15,363 bases of DNA from CAYFMP01 sp964344215 (GTDB lineage Bacteria > Pseudomonadota > Alphaproteobacteria > Rhodospirillales > Casp-alpha2). How positions within the stretch are numbered: position 1 is the first letter of the stretch; each line of letters opens with the position of its first letter. Below the pieces are notes generated by a model. It saw only the letters and a list, made by a program, of their open reading frames with translations, ran no database searches and was not told the DNA's origin. Below, piece after piece: positions 14,116-15,363 of this stretch. A program made the position numbers and the translations under genes. Where the stretch lies: assembly GCA_964344215.1 (NCBI GenBank), contig CAYFMP010000082.1, positions 1 to 15,363 on the forward strand, read 5' to 3'.

Positions 14116-15363
14116 ATGTCGAAGATCATCAGCCGCCGCGTATTCACGATCGGCGTGGCGTTGGCCGCCGCCGTGCTGGCCGCGCCCTTTCAGGCCCAGG
14201 CCCTGGAAGACAAACTCGTCATCGTAACTTCCTATCCGCCGGACACGACCGTGACCGTCAAGAAGGCGTTCGAGGCCAAGCACCCGGGCGTCACCGTCGA
14301 GATGCTGAAGAAGAAGACCACCGCCGGCATCAAGTACCTGCAGGAGACGGCCGGCAACAACACCTCCGACATGTTCTGGGCCTCGGCGCCCGATGCCTTC
14401 GAGGTGTTGAAGGGCGACGGCCTGTTGCAGAAGTATGAGGTCAAGGTCCGCGGCATCCCGGAGAAGGTCGGCGCCTTCCCGATCAACGACCCGGAAGGGT
14501 ACTACAAGGGGTTCGCGGCATCCGGCTACGGCATCATGTGGAACACGCGCTACCTCAAGGCCAAGAAACTGCCGGTGCCCGGCAAATGGGCCGATCTCGC
14601 CAAGCCGATCTATCACGGCCATGTCGGCATGAGCGCGCCATCGCGCTCCGGCACCACGCACCTGACCGTCGAGACCCTGCTGCAGGGCGAGGGCTGGGAG
14701 AAAGGCTGGACCATGTGGAAGGAAATCGCCGGCAACTTCAAAACCGTCACCGAGCGCAGTTTCGGCGTTCCCGACGGCGTCAACTCCGGCCAGTTCGGTC
14801 TCGGCGTCGTCATCGACTTCTTCGGCCTGGCGTCGAAGGCGTCCGGCTTCCCGGTCGATTTCCTGTACCCACCGGTGACCACACTGGTGCCGGCCAACTT
14901 CGCCATCGTCACCAACGCGCCGCACCCGAAGGCGGCCGCCGCCTTCATCGAGTTTCTGCTGTCGCCCGACGGTCAGGAGGTGCTGCTCGATCCGAAAATC
15001 CGGCGCCTGCCGGTCAACCCGGCGACCTATGCGAAGGCGCCCGAAGGCTTCCCCAACCCGTTCAAGGACAAGTCGATCGGCGCGGCGGTGAAGTTCGACC
15101 TGCAGCTGTCGAAAAGCCGCTACAACGTGGTCAACTCGCTGTTCGACGTGATGGTCACCTATCGGCTCGACGACCTGCGCGGCGCCACCAAGGCGATCCA
15201 GGCGGCGGAAGCCAAACTGGCCGGCAAATCCAACGCCGAAGCCCAGAAGCTGGTCGACGAAGCCAAGGCGCTGGTCGCCAAGGTGCCGATCAACGCCGCC
15301 CAGGCCAGCGAGAAGGACTTCAACAAGATCTTTTTGTTTTTGAATGATACGGCGACCACCGAG
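14116..15363 (+). CDS. ABC transporter periplasmic substrate-binding protein (iron/polyamine-type), 3' partial
   Basis: An open frame from ATG 14116, with GGGAGGA seven bases upstream, to the end of the window (about 405 genomic codons). The N-terminus SRRVFTIG (6-13) followed by a hydrophobic stretch and AQA before LED (cleavage after about residue 29) is a signal peptide with a twin-arginine (Tat) look. The mature protein begins KLVIVTSYPP and contains FEAKHPGVTVEML, SDMFWASAPDAFEVLKGDGLL, ASGYGIMWNTRYLK, SRSGTTHLTVETLLQGEGW and HPKAAAAFIEFLLSPDGQEVLLD. This is the pattern of the AfuA/SBP_bac_6-SBP_bac_8 group that binds Fe3+, putrescine/spermidine or phosphonates, and the ligand cannot be told. 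A Lys/Ala-rich helical extension follows (GATKAIQAAEAKLAG). The last codons, from about 15331 and certainly from 15343, come from sequencing-adapter sequence, so the true C-terminus is not present. It is divergent from the TPR-CHAT gene; permease and ATPase genes would be expected next. Confidence 0.85.
   Translation, partial: MSKIISRRVFTIGVALAAAVLAAPFQAQALEDKLVIVTSYPPDTTVTVKKAFEAKHPGVTVEMLKKKTTAGIKYLQETAGNNTSDMFWASAPDAFEVLKGDGLLQKYEVKVRGIPEKVGAFPINDPEGYYKGFAASGYGIMWNTRYLKAKKLPVPGKWADLAKPIYHGHVGMSAPSRSGTTHLTVETLLQGEGWEKGWTMWKEIAGNFKTVTERSFGVPDGVNSGQFGLGVVIDFFGLASKASGFPVDFLYPPVTTLVPANFAIVTNAPHPKAAAAFIEFLLSPDGQEVLLDPKIRRLPVNPATYAKAPEGFPNPFKDKSIGAAVKFDLQLSKSRYNVVNSLFDVMVTYRLDDLRGATKAIQAAEAKLAGKSNAEAQKLVDEAKALVAKVPINAAQASEKDFNKIFLFLNDTATTE
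15343..15363 (+). other. Illumina P5 adapter sequence (artefact)
   Basis: The final 21 bases, beginning AATGATACGGCGACC, are identical to the first 21 bases of the Illumina P5 oligonucleotide. They are preceded at 15331-15342 by T5-G-T5-G, which resembles the poly-T linker of the flow-cell-bound oligo with errors. This is technical sequence and not genome. It extends the open frame of the ABC substrate-binding gene artificially. Confidence 0.95.

Overview
The window looks like a fragment of a GC-rich alphaproteobacterial genome, probably Rhodospirillales-like and probably from a metagenomic or draft assembly. The reasons are strongly G/C-ending codons, clear Shine-Dalgarno sites, and the mix of an MttB-type methyltransferase, a TMADH/FadH-type flavoenzyme, an SpeB agmatinase and a kinesin-light-chain-like TPR-CHAT protein. 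There are no tRNA, rRNA, CRISPR or IS sequences. Four of the five intact plus-strand genes from 4.0 to 11 kb, and others, end in TAG, which argues against amber (pyrrolysine) decoding.

Layout. (1) 74-316 (+): a small membrane-anchored protein with a CxxC pair. (2) 338-2567 (-): a two-gene unit, a PMT-like SAM methyltransferase behind a class-III omega-aminotransferase. (3) 2854-3789 (+): an exported HEAT-repeat protein, divergent from (2). (4) 4029-5000 (+): an SpeB-type agmatinase/ureohydrolase with all metal ligands. (5) 5235-10949 (+): a same-strand run of an FMN/FeS/FAD oxidoreductase, a DUF6687-like protein, a non-pyrrolysine MttB-family methyltransferase, a small DUF6614-like protein and a GFA/CENP-V zinc protein. 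(6) 11122-13935 (-): a large TPR-CHAT putative protease whose 5' end runs into a decayed fragment of a second agmatinase gene (13929-14000, +). (7) 14116 to the end (+): the substrate-binding protein of an ABC importer, running off the contig.

How they may work together (inference). Agmatinase plus an omega-aminotransferase would turn agmatine into putrescine and then 4-aminobutanal. The flavoenzyme and the MttB homologue are two different ways of taking methyl groups off methylated amines or betaines, one oxidative (giving formaldehyde) and one to a corrinoid carrier. The GFA protein belongs to a family historically linked to formaldehyde. Together with the methyltransferase and a solute-binding protein, the window reads as an accessory region for organic-nitrogen (polyamine, guanidino or methylated amine) use. 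The MttB-DUF6687-DUF6614-flavoenzyme set is the part most likely to hold undescribed biochemistry.

Caution. The last 21 bases (15343-15363) match the Illumina P5 oligonucleotide exactly and follow a T-rich stretch, so the right end is a sequencing/assembly artefact and not genome. The apparent C-terminus of the last gene is therefore not real.
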